Source of the DNA: Apiosordaria backusii
Taxonomy: Eukaryota > Ascomycota > Sordariomycetes > Sordariales > Lasiosphaeriaceae
Reading direction: 5' to 3'
Assembly: GCA_030549205.1 (NCBI GenBank)
Contig: JAUKTV010000004.1
Coordinates: 496,001 to 560,000, forward strand
DNA: 64,000 bases
Below the pieces are notes generated by a model, which saw only the letters and a list, made by a program, of their open reading frames with translations, did not search any database and was not told where the DNA came from. This document shows, one piece after another, positions 32,515-43,074 of the stretch. How positions within the stretch are numbered: the first letter of the stretch is position 1; every line of letters starts with the position of its first letter. A program made the translations under genes and the position numbers.

Positions 32515-33640
32515 ATGGTTCTCCAGGCTAAGAAAAGACAGCATTTAGCCAATGTCCCAATAATCTGTTATCCAGGATGTGGTATGTTGGGTATCATTGC
32601 ATCAGTGCATCAGTGCTTCAATACCTAGGTGTGCTAACTGGCGAATAGAAAACGCACGTATTGAGGCTTCGAAGGTCGGCGAAACTCCAGAACTCTGTGA
32701 GCCGGGCTCAGCTTTTCAACGAGCTTATTCAGACTGTAAAGAATGTGTCGACGTCAACGATCCCCTTGATCAGGAAAGCCAAAGGCAGTTGGATGCGGTA
32801 TTTGGGAAGTACACAGTGTACTGCAACGGAACTTCACCGGCAGACAATGCCCCTGCATCCATCATCACATCCACACAGCTGGCTGCTGGCACGACATCTA
32901 CACAGCAGAAAACTGATAGAATCACATTCATTCCTCGCCGAACTACGAGCCCTTTACCCACCAAGACAGAGTCCACTTCTCTTGATGATACCGAATCTTC
33001 TTCCACATCATCGTTACCATCGCCTCTTCAGACGTCAACCGAGTCATCCACAGATCTGGCAACGAGTCTCGATTCCAAAGTATCTTCGGCGACCAGCACA
33101 TCAGCCTCACCAAAAACTGGCAGCACTTTATTAACCTCACCCAGTAGCACCGGCACAGCCGGGATCACACCGCCCCCCGGGCCTAGCGGTGACCCCCCTC
33201 CAACAACACCAAGCCCAAACCCAACACTCGTTGTAGGCGGAATCCTCTCTTCGCTCTTCTTCCTGGTCATAATTGCCCTGGCAATCTACTTTTATCGACG
33301 TCGTTATTATCCACACAAGAGATTAAAGATATTATCTCAACCGCAAAAAGAAAAAGAGGCAGAGCTGGAGTCACAAGATGGAGAACCCCAAGGCATAGAT
33401 GTTAGGTCAACAGAGCTCCCACCACAAGAGCTCGACGGGCAGCCTGCGCCGAGGGCAGAGATGAATGTTGAATGGGAATATGTTGAGTTGGATGTAAGCT
33501 TAGGTCGCTTTGAACTTGAGGTGGCACGCCAAGGTATCAACAGCGGAAATATTGATGACAACAGAAAGTGGGAAGGTAACCAACCACAAGAGGATGATGC
33601 GGATGGTGAAAAAGGGGGCGAGGGGACAGGGGCGAGGTAG
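32515..33640 (+). CDS. Ser/Thr-rich single-pass membrane protein, unknown
   Basis: I do not recognise a named family. Exon 1 is 32515-32581 and exon 2 is 32649-33640, joined across a 67-nt GTATGT..TAG intron with a GCTAAC branch site, giving 352 aa. The N-terminal part has five or six Cys (CYPGCENARIEAS, LCEPGS, DCKECVDV, YTVYCNGT) and could be a small disulphide-bonded domain. Next is a long Ser/Thr/Pro-rich stalk (about 100-215), likely O-glycosylated. One transmembrane helix follows (VVGGILSSLFFLVIIALAIY), then a basic stop-transfer RRRYYPHKR and a charged cytoplasmic tail. The layout fits a type I cell-wall or stress sensor, but the start MVLQAKKRQHLANVPIIC is not a good signal peptide. 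The true N-terminus may lie in an exon upstream. Confidence 0.75.
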
Positions 33641-34207
33641 TCGAAGGGTTAGGGTTATAATAGTACTCGTCTTGATCAGAGGAGGTCTGGTGATAAGCAT
33701 GCGTTTGTCAGCCAAAGGCTGAATCAAGAACGGCCAGTAAACCGTCCAGGCAAACTGGGCCAGTGAGATAGACATGGAGGGCACCACTCTACCTCCCTAG
33801 TCACAATGGTGAAGTGAGGTTCAAAGAAGCTCAGGAGCTTGGACCTCTGTTCGGGGGAAGGTGGGTCAGGGGTCTTCCGTCATCGGTGACCACCAGCAGA
33901 CCGCAATGAAGATACCTAGCCATGGTCGAAAATTTCGGGTAAGAAAGGGATCAGAAAATCTCAAAATTATGGAACACGTTAGCCCGAGGCATTCTCGAGC
34001 CTCTCATAGGTTCATACATTCGGTTTGGACGTGAACTGTGGAGACTTACCTTCAAGAACGACGTCAACATCAACGCTTGCTATCCGTAGTGCGGGGCACT
34101 CACCCGCCGAAAGCGTGCTCACCTCCAAGATCCCACCACCCACTCATCTTACCTAACACGATCACCAAAAACGTGGGCAGCTTTTCACATTCAATCCTTG
34201 CCCATTA
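33641..34207. other. 0.57-kb intergenic region
   Basis: This is the 3' flank of the membrane-protein gene and the promoter of the HAL2-type gene. No gene or strong motif is seen. Confidence 0.4.
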
Positions 34208-35440
34208 ATGCCTCGCGGCTCCTCTTATAAAACCCATATCCCTCTTATACTACTCACCTCGCTCACAATCTTGATCCTGGCGGCTTTCATCCCCCCCATC
34301 CTCCCCCGCCTCAACCTCATCCTCTCTCATCTCACCCGTCCCTTTTCCACATCCACCTCTACAACCGCCAAAATGACCACCCTCTACGCCAAAGAGCTCG
34401 AAATCGCCCAGCTCGCCGTCCAGCGCGCCTCCATCCTCACCAAACGCGTCTTCCACGACTCCGCCAAAGGCACCCTCTCCAAATCCGACGCCTCCCCCGT
34501 CACCATCGGCGACTTTGGCGCCCAGGCCCTCATCATCTCCGCCTTGCTGCACAACTTCCCCCACGACCAAGTCGTCGCAGAGGAGGAAGCCGCTGACCTC
34601 CGCGCTAACCCTTCCCTCCGGGATCAAATCTTTGAGCTCGTCCGCACCACCAAGCTAGACGACGTTGCTTCTGAGGGGCTCCTCGGGGGTGCAATCAAGG
34701 ATGCGGATTCCATGCTGGATATCATCGACAAGGGCAACAGCAAAGGTGGCAGGGTAGGCAGGATCTGGACTATTGACCCGATTGACGGCACCAAGGGTTT
34801 CCTCCGGGGAGGGCAGTATGCCGTTTGTTTAGCTCTGCTGGAGGATGGTGAGGTGAAAGTGGGAGCGATTGGCTGCCCCAACTTGCCAGTGGATGACTCG
34901 GCCCCCTTGACGGCCGATATCGGGGCTAATGCCACTGACGAGGAAGGGCGGGGCGTGTTGTTCTCGGCTGTGATCGGTCAGGGGGCGACGAGCAGACCTC
35001 TCAAGACTGGCGCCCTGGCAGAAGGGAAGAGCATCTCCATGAAGCCCATCACGGAGATGTCCAACGCGAGCTTTTGCGAGAGCGTCGAGGCGGGACACTC
35101 GAACCAGTCCGAGTCGGCGCAGATTGCGCAGAAGCTGGGCATCACCCGGCCGAGCGTGAGGATGGACTCACAGGCCAAGTATGGGTCCATTGCGAGGGGG
35201 GCGGGTGATATCTATTTGCGTCTGCCGACTTCCAAGACTTACCAGGAGAAGATCTGGGATCACGCTGCTGGAGACTTGATTGTGAGGGAAGCTGGCGGGC
35301 AGGTTACTGATACCAGGGGGAACCGTCTGGACTTTGGCGTTGGGAGGACGTTGGCCACCAATAGCGGTGTCATTGCTGCTCCTGCGGCTGTTCATGGCCA
35401 AGTCCTCAGTGTCGTTCAGGAGGTCTTGGGTGTAAAATAA
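34208..35440 (+). CDS. MET22: 3'(2'),5'-bisphosphate nucleotidase (HAL2 type)
   Basis: The enzyme hydrolyses 3'-phosphoadenosine 5'-phosphate (PAP) to AMP, clearing a toxic by-product of sulfate assimilation. It is a lithium- and sodium-sensitive metal phosphatase of the inositol-monophosphatase superfamily. The single-exon gene encodes 410 aa. The catalytic motifs are VAEEEAADLR (metal-binding Glu), WTIDPIDGTKGFLRGGQYAV (D-P-I-D-G-T) and WDHAAGDLIVREAGGQVTD. The core begins with MTTLYAKELEIAQLAVQRAS, whose Met lies at nucleotide 34373. The preceding 55 residues are extra: a hydrophobic stretch (IPLILLTSLTILILAAFIPP) then RLNLILSHLTRPFSTSTST. They could target membrane or mitochondria. Initiation at 34373 would give the usual cytosolic 355-aa protein. 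MET22/HAL2 is the yeast name. Confidence 0.95.
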   Translation: MPRGSSYKTHIPLILLTSLTILILAAFIPPILPRLNLILSHLTRPFSTSTSTTAKMTTLYAKELEIAQLAVQRASILTKRVFHDSAKGTLSKSDASPVTIGDFGAQALIISALLHNFPHDQVVAEEEAADLRANPSLRDQIFELVRTTKLDDVASEGLLGGAIKDADSMLDIIDKGNSKGGRVGRIWTIDPIDGTKGFLRGGQYAVCLALLEDGEVKVGAIGCPNLPVDDSAPLTADIGANATDEEGRGVLFSAVIGQGATSRPLKTGALAEGKSISMKPITEMSNASFCESVEAGHSNQSESAQIAQKLGITRPSVRMDSQAKYGSIARGAGDIYLRLPTSKTYQEKIWDHAAGDLIVREAGGQVTDTRGNRLDFGVGRTLATNSGVIAAPAAVHGQVLSVVQEVLGVK

Positions 35441-35607
35441 ATCATGCGAGGAAACAAAAACCAACGACCAAAAAAAATCCGCCTGAATAATGTACAAGTT
35501 ATGGCACAAATATCTGTACAGGCCACATACAAACTCACCATGAATCCAATGGTGAATACTACTTCTAGATGTACACAGATGCTCCCATACCCCTTTTGGC
35601 GCATCAT

Positions 35608-36529
35608 TTATTTGATCTTCTTGGCCTTGAGCTTGATGGTCTCGTCGTTGATAAAGATACCCTTCCCCTTGTACGGCTCCGGCACTCTCCACCTCCTGAT
35701 ATTTGCGGCGAAGGTCATGATCTCCTCCTTGTCGATGCCCTCGAGGAGGACGCGAGTCGGTTGGGGCGCGCTGGCCTTCATGCCGAGGGGCAAGCCCATC
35801 TCGACGGGGTGAGAGAAGCCGAGCTTGAGGCAGACGAACTGCTGGCCGGGGTATTCTTCGGCGGCGGGGCGGGGCTCGACCGTGGCTCTGTAACCGATGC
35901 CGACCAGGCGGAGGACGGCGGTGTGGCCTTCTGATACGCCCATGATGTAGTTGTTGAGGTAGGACCAGGTCGTGCCTGTGTTTCAGTGGCCAAAATGTCA
36001 GCACTTTTCACTTCCCTCTGTCAGTGGGAGGGTCAATCGTACCCCACATCTCCATCTGCTTCTTCTGATCTTTATCTTCTACAGTCAAGACTGCTTTCCT
36101 GCCCTCGGTGTCGTGGTCGATTTTGACGAAGGAGGGAATGTCGAGCTCCAGTTTCCCTGTTAACCCCCCCAACAAACATGTCAGCCCCTACTTCTCTTGC
36201 CATTCTCCGAATCCCCCAGCCGTTCCCAGGTATATCTCACCCAAAGGCCCCTTGACAACCACCTTCCTCTTCTTGGTCTGCAAATACGTAGTCACATCCT
36301 TCTTCACAAACAAATCCCCCACTTCGAGCTCTACACCCGGAGGTATCGAGATTGGATTCCTCCCCAACTTTGACGGCCGGTTCGCTGTCGCGGAGAACGT
36401 TCGTCGTGGCGGATTGGCGGTTTGGAGGGCTGGTACGAGGAAACTGGGGAGGAGTTGTGTGGCTGTTGAGGGGGAGGAGGAGGAGCACCACGAGGCTAGC
36501 GCTCGTCTGGTTGTTTTTGAGGCGAGCAT
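35608..36529 (-). CDS. MRPL6: Mitochondrial large-subunit ribosomal protein uL6m
   Basis: This is a mitochondrial 54S/39S large-subunit protein homologous to bacterial L6. Three exons, 36529-36241, 36156-36043 and 35975-35608, join to 256 aa (introns GTGAGA..CAG and GTACGA..CAG; phases consistent). The first 40-45 residues are a mitochondrial presequence (MLASKTTRRALASW... ending RRTFSATANRPSKLGRNPI). The L6 signature includes PISIPPGVELEV, KKRKVVVKGPLG, TTWSYLNNYIMGVSEGH, LRLVGIGYRA and LGFSHPVEMGLP. The family end is GIDKEEIMTFAANIRRWRVPEPYKGKGIF, with a conserved K-G-K-G. The last codons IKLKAKKIK are basic. It is convergent with the HAL2-type gene, leaving 167 bp between the stops. Confidence 0.95.
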
Positions 36530-37833
36530 TGTGAGGATTGGGACACCGGGCCGGGGGTCAATCGGAGGGGAGGGGAGGGGAGGGAGGGAGCGGACGTGCG
36601 CGCAAAGGTCGCGGAGCTGGAAGCTGGTGAGCTGGAGCTGGGGGCGGCGTCGGGGTGGGCTGGCTGCCGGGGGATGGAAATCGCTTTTGATAAAAAGATT
36701 GGAGCACGGGCCGGGTGCTGGGGATGGTGTGGTGTGGGGCCAGGTACGGCTTAGTCAGCGGGCAGGGGGCGGGAGACGACGGTTCAACATCATGGGTGAG
36801 AGTTTTGAGATCTTGAGCTTTAAGCAGCAATGAAAGTGACTTTCTAGGAGGACAATGTTGCTTTTATCTCCTGGTGTCAAGTGGCTGAAAAACTACATCA
36901 GCTATGTTGCGTTGAAGTACACATCAGGACCCGTTCAACTTTTCTGGGGCGCGAGATGACCAGCTAAGTGTCCAGCACTCCTGGATGATACTGTACGCTG
37001 TGAGATTAGATGGTGAGCTCTTTCAACCTGTAGTCTAGATTGCGTGTATGCTTGTTGTATGAACTGAATACCATTTTTGCAGAATGATAATTAATTGAGA
37101 TTAATTATGCTCCGCCTTGCAATGTGTTCTCACCTCAAAGGTAATCGAGTGCTTGCCAGGCATCACAAACACACATTAATAGGCCTGCTAAACCCATTTC
37201 AAGAAATTAAATATGGACATTGTGGTCTACGTGACGAGCGTAAATGTACAGAGACAAACACAGCCTACTCTGCATGATACACTCCAATATCATCAAGTGT
37301 TAGGGCCGCCATTCCAATTAAGAGCGGTCTTTTCAAGGGGGTCCAGGATGAGTTTGATAGTCCAAACCGAAATTTTTACTTATTTGCGGGAGAAATAAGT
37401 AGGTCATGGATCATTTATCTAATCTCCTGGCTATGTGTTGAAGGACTGCAGCAACAAGGCCAACGAGCAAGGTGTGCTTTGGACCCACGATACAAGGGAA
37501 ATCGACATGCTCTTTGCAAAATCCCATCCTTTCCATTTGATCCAATATTATTTCCCAAGTCGATTTAAATTATTACATCACTGCCATCTGAGTAGGAAGG
37601 AAAGCAGCTCAAAAACTCTGCAGCTCCCACCCACTACCTCCGCACCTTCCAGCTTTCAGTATCAAGGTCAAGCTCCCCCCATGGCCTTAAACCTTTGACG
37701 GCCCTCGTCAATCTCAGTCCTATCGATCTCTCACCAAGCAACAACCCTCTCTGTCATTTTTTACGATCTATCGACTCGACAACTGGATATTTTTTTCTAC
37801 ACATCGCTCAACGCCTCCGATACCGTGCTGAAC
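36530..37833. other. 1.3-kb divergent intergenic region
   Basis: This lies between uL6m (-) and KAR5 (+). The first 300 bp are GC-rich and G-rich, for example GGGGAGGGGAGGGGAGGGAGG near 36568. The remainder is A/T-rich. No reading frame there has coding character. Confidence 0.4.
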
Positions 37834-39549
37834 ATGAAGGCCGGCTTGGCAGTACTCGTGCTGCTGTTGCCTTGGGCCAATGGCTTCGGTTGGAGAGGCG
37901 ATAGAAGACCAATTGCACGTAAGTGTTCAAAAGTTCTCAGCTTTGCGTCTGTGAAAAGTCGCTAACAATGTCACAGCAGCTGTAGATACGACCAAGACGC
38001 CCTCGGTGGTTCCGCAGCGACAACTCAAGCTTCCAGACGTTTACGCAAGGGCCTTGAACGAGCTTCAAGAGATGGAATCGGAACCACTATGTCATCGTGT
38101 GGCAGCCAGATTACTGGTCAACAACTGCCAACTAGTGGACGGGAAAGACGAGGCGACAATTTTGACTGACAGTGGACGACAAGTACGGGACTTTGTCGAC
38201 TCGTACGCCGCCAGCTTGGCGATATGCGACCTTGAGAGAGGCAGCTTCAAGATACCAAACGAATGCGCCAAGTTCCGCGAACCATCGTTAACCCAGATCG
38301 CTCTGCGAAGTGAGCCTCAGCTCCATGTCTCACCTTCAGAGATCGGGCTGTGTCTTTCGGCACTGGCAGCTTCGGACGCAGCCTGGAGTACGTGGGTGAG
38401 CTATCGTCACAAGGCGTTACGGTTTTGCGAAGCAGCAAGAGCGGACAAGGAGAAGGGTAAGGGTTTCTTACAGCGGGTTCAGAGGGAGGCACACGGCTAA
38501 CCATGTGGCAGACCAAAGTATCTTGCTATACCAACGTCTTACACAAGTCATCGCCAAGCTTACTGACGGCGTCGAAGCTGAGCTTCAAAAACGAATGGAT
38601 GAACTTGACAACCGTGCTCGGCAGTCTATGGAGAGCCTCGACAAACTCGCACCAAAAGTTGATGAGTTGAGGGAGGGCCTGTCGAAACTCGAAAGCTACC
38701 TCTCGGGTGATCTCGACTTTGCTATGCGAAAATCTACCGAGTCCATGCAAGACAGTTTGCAAAATGCGGAAGGCCTTCAGCAGCTGCTGAGCGTTCTTTT
38801 CGCCAACGTTCTGGAGGGCAGCTCCAGAGTTGCCCACGCACACGAGACCTCGATCCAGCATGCTTCAAAAAGGGTCAACGATGATATGGGGGCCTTGATA
38901 GACATCCTTTCAACCGCCGTGGCTTCGTCAGCCTCGCTTAGCCTGCAGATTGTAAGAAATCACCGCCATCATTCATCATCGTGTCATGACTAATTACTGA
39001 TCTTCATAGCAATTTCAAAATCAACAAGCAGCTGCACTAGCCCAACGTCAAGATGCCCTCGAGCAAGGAGTCGATCGTATACTCGCTGCGACCGAAAAAC
39101 TCTCTGACAAGGTCGAGGACCATACATCAATGCTCAAGCAGGCAAGCAACATCACGAACGAAATCTTGGATGCCTTGGAAGAAACTGCCGCCGCAGCCTT
39201 GACGGTCAACGAATCACTCTTCAAAACCGCAACAACTAAAAGCTGGTGGCCTTTTGTTGTTTGTCCCACGGCCTCGCTGGTTCTGGGATCATATGGGCTT
39301 CCTCCTTCGATGCTCCGAAACTTTGGGCTTCTGGCCCTGGGTGAGGGTATCGGTTTTCTTGTTTCGTCGTATGGTGACTTTACGACTCAACTCTTCACGA
39401 CTGCTGCTGTTGGCGAGAATGTTACGACAGAGGACGACACGGATTTCGCGAACTTGACCAATTCCATGAATGTGACAAGGGCTGTGGTATCAGGGCTTGG
39501 AACAGTGGTTCAATTCAGTAATAATCTTCAGTGGCCTCAAAGTCCGTGA
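37834..39549 (+). CDS. KAR5: Nuclear membrane fusion protein KAR5
   Basis: KAR5 (Tht1 in fission yeast, GEX1/Brambleberry elsewhere) drives fusion of nuclear envelopes after mating. Four exons, 37834-37918, 37977-38456, 38512-38951 and 39010-39549, join to 514 aa. The first intron ends with two possible tandem acceptors, at 37976 and 37979 (CAGCAG), differing by one residue. A signal peptide (MKAGLAVLVLLLPWANG) opens the protein. The Cys-rich domain follows: LCHRVAARLLVNNCQLVDG, AICDLERGSFKIPNECAKF and LCLSALAASDAAWSTWVSYRHKALRFC. A coiled coil spans about 190-345. The C-terminus has two hydrophobic segments (WWPFVVCPTASLVLGSYG, LLALGEGIGFLVSSYG), the expected ER/nuclear-envelope anchor. Length matches fungal relatives. 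Confidence 0.9.
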
Positions 39550-40420
39550 TGAAGAAAGGAGAAGAGACTAGGAATACAATCAGGTCCGTTGGACGCGTAT
39601 TTATCCTCTAGCCGGTGGCCCGTGCCCTGGTGGCCTCAGGCCACTGCCAAGTCCTCCATAGCCACTGAGATCCCATTCCTAACCGCCAGGCCTGTGGCCT
39701 TCCAACGACTGGCTCACGATGTTCGGTTGGTCCTGCAATCCATCCTTCAGGTCCCCGAGGTAGGTGCCCGAGAGTGGTTGGTTGGTTGGTTGACGTGTGA
39801 CAATGAACGCAAACACAAACACAACAACGGAAACTGCAGAAGCATCCTCACTCTAATGTATATGATGCATAATGATGCATTTCATGATTACGATTTTTTG
39901 GGTTCCTCGCTGGCGCGATGGATTAATGATTTTCACGAGAAGGAGAAAATGGGAGGAGGGAATCAGAGGAGGGAATGGGACACACAATTTGGGGCTTTGA
40001 TGATACAGCCGGTTACACACGCTCTTCTTTTTTCACGTAAATATGAGGACAGATGACCATCATGATGATGCAACTAGACATCTACACACGGTTACAGAAG
40101 AAAGTTATATTCCACTCCAGTTGTGACAAAGATGTCAATTCTCATTGACAATCGTTCAAGCTATCTAGTAAAATGTACACTGGGCAGAATCAAAGATGGC
40201 AATCATAGGCAAATCACACCACATATTTGTGTCAAGTTTGATGACGGAAGCACCAGCACCCTAAAACCAAAACATGTTTGACATTCAATCATATACATTG
40301 AGCTTCTGAATATTCAATGTGGAATACCTGTCCTATATACATACACAAAAAGCCATACCCAGTTATTTTCATATCCTGAGCTCCAGCTCCATATTCCAGG
40401 AAAGCTAGAATTCTCTCCGT
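39550..40420. other. Convergent 3' region between KAR5 and CMLE
   Basis: This 0.87-kb stretch contains a perfect 15-bp palindrome (GTGGCCTCAGGCCAC, 39630-39644) about 80 bp past the KAR5 stop. A frame at 39589-40056 starts with ATG only by chance and has no recognisable domain. Otherwise I see nothing. Confidence 0.4.
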
Positions 40421-41737
40421 CTAATCATACCAAATAGCATTCATCCCAAAGCCCGGTTCCGGGATCCGGACCCTCGCCACCCGGTGGAGGTACTCGTCCT
40501 GCCACCTGTACATCTCCAGCCAGCCCTCCTGGTCGTCCGTGATGGCGACCCACTCGTCGCTGAAGTCGCAGGGGCTGACAGCATTGCTGTGGCCGCCGCT
40601 GGTCGGGGTTGGGTTGAGGGCGAGCTGCTTTTCGATGGAGCCGCAGTCGCGGAGCTTGAAGGCAGACCAGTACCCCTGGAGGTCGAACTTGTTGGCGCGG
40701 GAGGAGGCGAACATGTACTTTCCAGAAAAGGTCAAGGCGACGACGTCGGCGCGGTAGAGGCCTTTGCCGGTGGACTTGTCGATTTGGGGGATGCCGGGGG
40801 GGATGAGGGGGAAGGAGTGGTGGGTGTAGACGGGGAGGTGGGTGAGGGGGTCGATGACGTATTCGCAGAGGCGGTTGCCTGCTTCCATTAGGGCGTAGAG
40901 GTAGTTGCCTGTGGGGTGCTAGAGATGGAGATTTGTTAGTATTTTGGGCCAGAGTTTATTTGAAGCACGGAATAAAGGGGAACAAAAAAGGAGTCTGTCA
41001 TACCATGGCTACCCATCTAGGGTGGTCACCCGCGTCGGGGGCATCGACGCTGCCGACGAGCTCGACTTCTCCCGAGGGGAGCTTCCGGTGAGTCCAGAGT
41101 TTGTTGGCGGTCAAGTCGGCCGAATAGAGGTAGGTCTCGGTGGGGTCGAAGACCATGCCGTGGATGCCGGTGTTTTCTTGGTAGGGGTAGTTTTGGATGT
41201 TTTCCTTGAGGGCACCGGCGAGGGAGACGTTGAAGACGTTGCCGTAGCCGGCGTGCTTGTAAAAAGGATTGCAGTAGACGGCGTAGGGGGGTTGTTTGGC
41301 GGCCAGGAGGAAGATGGCGCGGGTGTTGGTGTCTGCATCATTGGCACGGGCTGGAGAGACAAAGTGTTAGTGAAGCTATTCTGAGATAACTTTGGGCATG
41401 GAAATACATACGATCACCACCCATGGGGTGGGATGCCTCGTGGATGATCTCAGTCGGGCTCTTGACGGCGAAGCTGGACCATTTCTTCATGGCAGCGCCG
41501 TAGAGGTTCTTCTTGGCATGCTGTGGTCATGGTGAGCGTTTGTTGATAAAGCAACATTCAATCAGCGAAAAAATTATTGGTGAATCATACGTCGAATGTC
41601 ATCCATGAGATTGGCTCGTCGTGAGGAATTTCGGTGCGCTTGATGAGCTTGAGGGTCAAGGCCTCGTCGTCAAACTCAACGGTGAAGATGGCCCCTGGGG
41701 GGGTCCAGGTGCCGCACATCAAATGGTGGAGGGGCAT
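40421..41737 (-). CDS. 3-Carboxy-cis,cis-muconate lactonizing enzyme (CMLE)
   Basis: CMLE cyclises 3-carboxy-cis,cis-muconate to a lactone in the protocatechuate branch of the beta-ketoadipate pathway. It is a cytosolic seven-bladed propeller. Exons 41737-41591, 41520-41412, 41350-41004 and 40918-40421 join to 366 aa, the same length as the known Neurospora crassa enzyme. The sequence is highly similar to it, from MPLHHLMCGTWTPPGAIFTV, through ISWMTFD, NVSLAG, NTGIHGMVFDPTETYLYSA, DHPRWVAM, MEAGNRLCEYVIDPLTHLPV and FSGKYMFASSRANKFDLQGY, to ITDDQEGWLEMYRWQDEYLH and the end MNAIWYD. All three introns have GT..AG ends and exact phases. It is divergent from the ring-cleavage dioxygenase gene, which probably makes its substrate. 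Confidence 0.98.
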
Positions 41738-42954
41738 GGCTGAAAATGACGTCGGCTACCGATGCCGGGACTTTTTTTTTGAGCAATTGGGAGCTTGGAG
41801 AAACAGACAGCTCGACAGAGTGAACCTTTGGAAAAAAAAGATTCTAACAGACGTTGCAACGCTCAATCGTACGATGACGGAATAGTTCACTCAACCCGGA
41901 AGAAATTCATTAACTGGTTCTCCTGCAATAAATTTACTACTTGGCTTAAAATGTTTTGGCCGTCAACTTTTTCCCAATCCCACGTTTGGTTGCCGGCTCC
42001 TCCACGAGCAAATCGTGTGCTAGGACAATTGTTTTACCCCTCCAATCGTCCCCAAGCTCGGGATTTAGCGATGTGGGGATGGCTAACCTTGGAAACGGCA
42101 GGGGTCGGATGCCGCTACCGGGAGATGGATGGACCGCTGGACGTTTGCCCATGACCACCGGGTTTTCAATTTGTTTCCAGTGGACGACATTGTGATGTCC
42201 CTTGCTGCCGTGTTCTCGCAGCAAATTCTGCGTTTCAATGCTTAGGGACACGGCACGCACCGTGATGGGGTTGGTATAAGGGCAGCATGCTACACAACCC
42301 GAAGTCCCTGATCCGAGACAACCTTGTTTCCCCAACCTTGTCGGGTGTACCCCCGAAACCCCCAGATTTCGGGAGCACGATATCTTGTCAGCCGGAGCAC
42401 TCGGATGAAGACTCATCCTAGCGCTTTTGAGGCACATGCACGAGTTCGCAGGTACGCGACCCCGTAGCCCACGCCATGTCTTTCAAAAAAGAAGGGTCGG
42501 GCTGGACCACGGAGCGCGATTCATGAGCGGTTCCATGTCGCCCCAGACCGGCCCCCAGAAAGCCGCGATGCCAAGCTCTCGGCCGGGATGCTCTGGGGTT
42601 CGCTGGGCGGACCGGGGGTGGGCACGGGTGGGTTTGGCGCATGTCGCTTCATGTTCCTGGCGCTGCCGTGGCGCTTGTCGGATCTTCGTGGGAGAAGCGA
42701 CCGCGGGACAACCTTAGTCCTCCTCCAACCCACTCCCGAATTGGGGGACTTGGAGATGCTGAAGCTGCCGCGACGGCTGTCCGATCATTCACGGCGGGGA
42801 AAATGACACCACCAGGGGCTTCGCATCCTATCACATTGCCTGGATATGCAATATGGTAGAGGATGCTTGACTATGAGGCGATATTCCCCAGATCCCATCT
42901 ATATTAACCTCATTCCGTCTCTTAGTCTCTGCCACTTTCCTTTCCCATTATCCT

Positions 42955-43018
42955 CATCTCATCCACACATCTCATCCACACATCTCATCCCCAGATCTCA
43001 TCCCCAGATCTTCACCCG
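42955..43018 (+). repeat. 13-bp tandem repeat upstream of dioxygenase gene
   Basis: Four units of (C/G)ATCTCATCC(A/C)CA start at 42955, 42968, 42981 and 42994, followed by a partial unit. The array ends 4 bp before the TATA box. It may be a promoter element or a 5' pyrimidine tract. Confidence 0.7.
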
Positions 43019-43021
43019 ATC

Positions 43022-43030
43022 TATAAAAAG
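43022..43030 (+). promoter_or_regulatory. TATA box of the dioxygenase gene
   Basis: TATAAAAAG lies 45 bp before the ATG at 43075. A TATA box close to the start is typical of strongly inducible fungal genes. Confidence 0.55.
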
Positions 43031-43074
43031 CAACACCTTTTTTTAACCACCCCCAACCAACCACAACCTTCACA

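Larger units (their letters stand above)
41738..43074. promoter_or_regulatory. Divergent promoter of the CMLE and intradiol dioxygenase pair
   Basis: The 1.3 kb separates two divergent genes of linked metabolism and must hold both promoters. On the dioxygenase side are a 13-bp tandem repeat and a TATA box. An everted CCG-N7-CGG element at 42392-42404 is of a kind bound by Zn(II)2Cys6 activators. Its function is only a guess. The pair suggests control by aromatic substrates. I found no coding frame of substance here. Confidence 0.6.

Noticed and set aside
39589..40056. 155-codon frame after KAR5
   Set aside because: It overlaps the expected 3' UTRs of convergent genes and has no recognisable domain.
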